NCBI GenBank assembly: GCA_964586595.1
Contig: CAZPHB010000012.1
Location: 19,915-83,914 of the forward strand
Length of the DNA stretch: 64,000 nt
Source: REEB481 sp964586595
GTDB lineage: Bacteria > Bacteroidota > Bacteroidia > NS11-12g > UBA955
Direction: 5' to 3'
In this document: one piece after another, positions 63,449-64,000 of the stretch
How the letters are laid out: each line of letters opens with the position of its first letter
Numbering within the stretch: position 1 is the first letter of the stretch
Made by a program: the position numbers and the translations under genes
The notes under the pieces: generated by a model
Databases searched by the model: none
What the model was told of the DNA's origin: nothing
Seen by the model: the letters and a program-made list of their open reading frames with translations, nothing else

Positions 63449-63485
63449 TGGTGCCTGCCCCCACCGAATTGCGTTAGCAATGAGC
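63449..63485. repeat. 37-bp direct repeat, copy 1
   Basis: Identical to 63897-63933 (TGGTGCCTGCCCCCACCG then AATTGCGTTAGCAATGAGC). The flanks differ, so it is a repeated unit and not one long duplication. Confidence 0.9.
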
Positions 63486-63495
63486 TGAAGGTGCG

Positions 63496-63523
63496 CTTGT
63501 CATGGTGAGCTTGTCATGGTGAG
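63496..63523. repeat. Tandem 14-bp repeat
   Basis: Two exact copies of CTTGTCATGGTGAG (63496-63509 and 63510-63523) followed by a partial third unit CTTGTCGA, related to the TGTCGAA core of the dispersed repeat at 60.4 kb. Confidence 0.85.
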
Positions 63524-63654
63524 CTTGTCGAACCACGAACCATTGCACCTGGGCCCACTGAAAGTACCCCAAGTGTTTTCCTTTCTACTTTCCCAACTTT
63601 GACAAAAAGCATTTTACCAAGATCATCGGAATTCAGCAATTACCTTAATGTTCT

Positions 63655-63682
63655 CTTACTTTTTCCTTGATGAAAAAGTAAG
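63655..63682. repeat. Perfect 11-bp hairpin in a Bacteroidota-type intergenic repeat
   Basis: CTTACTTTTTC pairs with GAAAAAGTAAG around a 6-nt loop CTTGAT, followed by an A-rich AATCAAGGCT stretch. To my knowledge similar TTACTTTTT...AAAAAGTAA...AATCAAG sequences are common between genes in this phylum. It could also act as a terminator. Confidence 0.7.
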
Positions 63683-63896
63683 CAAAAAATCAAGGCTGAA
63701 AAGTCTGAAAGGCCTTATGCTTGCAAGCAGTCGAATGCTGTCGGTGATCTCCTCACAGGCTCGGAGCTTCCTCTGCATTTAGCGCCTGCTTGCTTCACTC
63801 CTGGCCTTTCATCCTTTAAGGCCGTTGCTGTTTTTAAGATTTTCACATGTTCCTTGTTATATCTGCCTCAAGGCTTTAAGTGTACGAAACCTTCTA

Positions 63897-63933
63897 TGGT
63901 GCCTGCCCCCACCGAATTGCGTTAGCAATGAGC
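63897..63933. repeat. 37-bp direct repeat, copy 2
   Basis: Identical to 63449-63485, 448 bp away, followed by a diverged GTGAGCCTGCCGAAGGACGAC tail related to the TGTCGAAGG repeat. Confidence 0.9.
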
Positions 63934-64000
63934 CGTGGGTGAGCCTGCCGAAGGACGACATACCCATGAACGATTTACAATAAACGCCCTTCGACGGGGC

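Larger units (their letters stand above)
63325..64000. other. 676-bp gene-free, repeat-rich region
   Basis: No convincing gene is present on either strand. The stretch contains several short dispersed and palindromic repeats (listed separately) and a low-complexity central part. The promoter of the permease at 61831-63324 must lie near 63330-63360, but no exact -7 box is seen there. Confidence 0.75.

Noticed and set aside
63449..63933. CRISPR array from the 37-bp repeat
   Set aside because: There are only two copies, 448 bp apart, with no regular spacers and no cas genes.

Overview
The window is a chromosomal segment of a Bacteroidota bacterium of roughly even base composition. The evidence is consistent: type IX secretion (T9SS) components and cargo (a PorZ-like propeller protein, a PorP/SprF-like protein, two large PKD adhesins with gliding-motility-type C-terminal sorting domains), a short primary sigma factor without region 1.1, LytS/LytTR two-component proteins with a Reg_prop propeller sensor, DUF2723 and DUF2851 proteins, and many Bacteroidota-type promoters (TAnnTTTG at -7, sometimes with TTG/TTTG 17-22 nt upstream). 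Order and genus cannot be fixed from the sequence. There is no rRNA operon, complete tRNA, prophage, insertion sequence or CRISPR array; most of the window is dense housekeeping sequence.

Layout. 0-7 kb: a truncated sugar aminotransferase, rlmB, a DUF2723 glycosyltransferase-like membrane protein and gltX on the minus strand, with mnmA divergent. 7-12 kb: a 1459-residue IgGFc-binding/PKD adhesin, a bidirectional terminator and rpoD. 12-18 kb: feoA-feoB, then divergently a CCG iron-sulfur protein, a small conserved protein and an MFS transporter. 17.5-23.5 kb (minus): rpmH-rnpA-yidD, and upstream of it a four-gene signalling cluster made of a degenerate LytS-like kinase, a canonical LytTR regulator, a propeller histidine kinase and a second regulator with a divergent LytTR domain. 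23.5-31 kb: sucB; then DUF2851, a glycosyltransferase, lhgO, a SprT-like protein and recJ. 31-36 kb: a second PKD adhesin translationally coupled to a PorP/SprF protein with a SPOR-like tail. 36-43 kb: an iron-sulfur membrane oxidoreductase, mutL, two rhomboids, an EEP-family protein and trhO. 43-51 kb: metK, an unusual NRAMP-like transporter, a small secreted protein, an alpha/beta hydrolase, ald, a small membrane protein and a lone Lhr-type helicase. 51-60 kb: a large secreted protein of unknown function, an OmpA/MORN-type protein and porZ, and an RND/MMPL exporter. 60-64 kb: two APC permeases and a gene-free, repeat-rich 676-bp end.

The T9SS genes form a functional theme: PorZ is a surface component of the machine, PorP/SprF proteins serve particular CHU_C-type cargo, and the two PKD adhesins are such cargo. 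The CCG protein (15 kb) and the ferredoxin-type membrane protein (36 kb) look like the two halves of one oxidoreductase that I recall as usually adjacent in this phylum.

The most interesting signal is the four-gene cluster at 18.3-23.5 kb. Its first gene keeps the histidine and helical core of a LytS kinase but has lost every ATP-binding motif, which suggests a phosphotransfer or docking protein between two response regulators. The second broad signal is that many -7 boxes lie only 4-7 nt before the start codon, which predicts leaderless or nearly leaderless messages.
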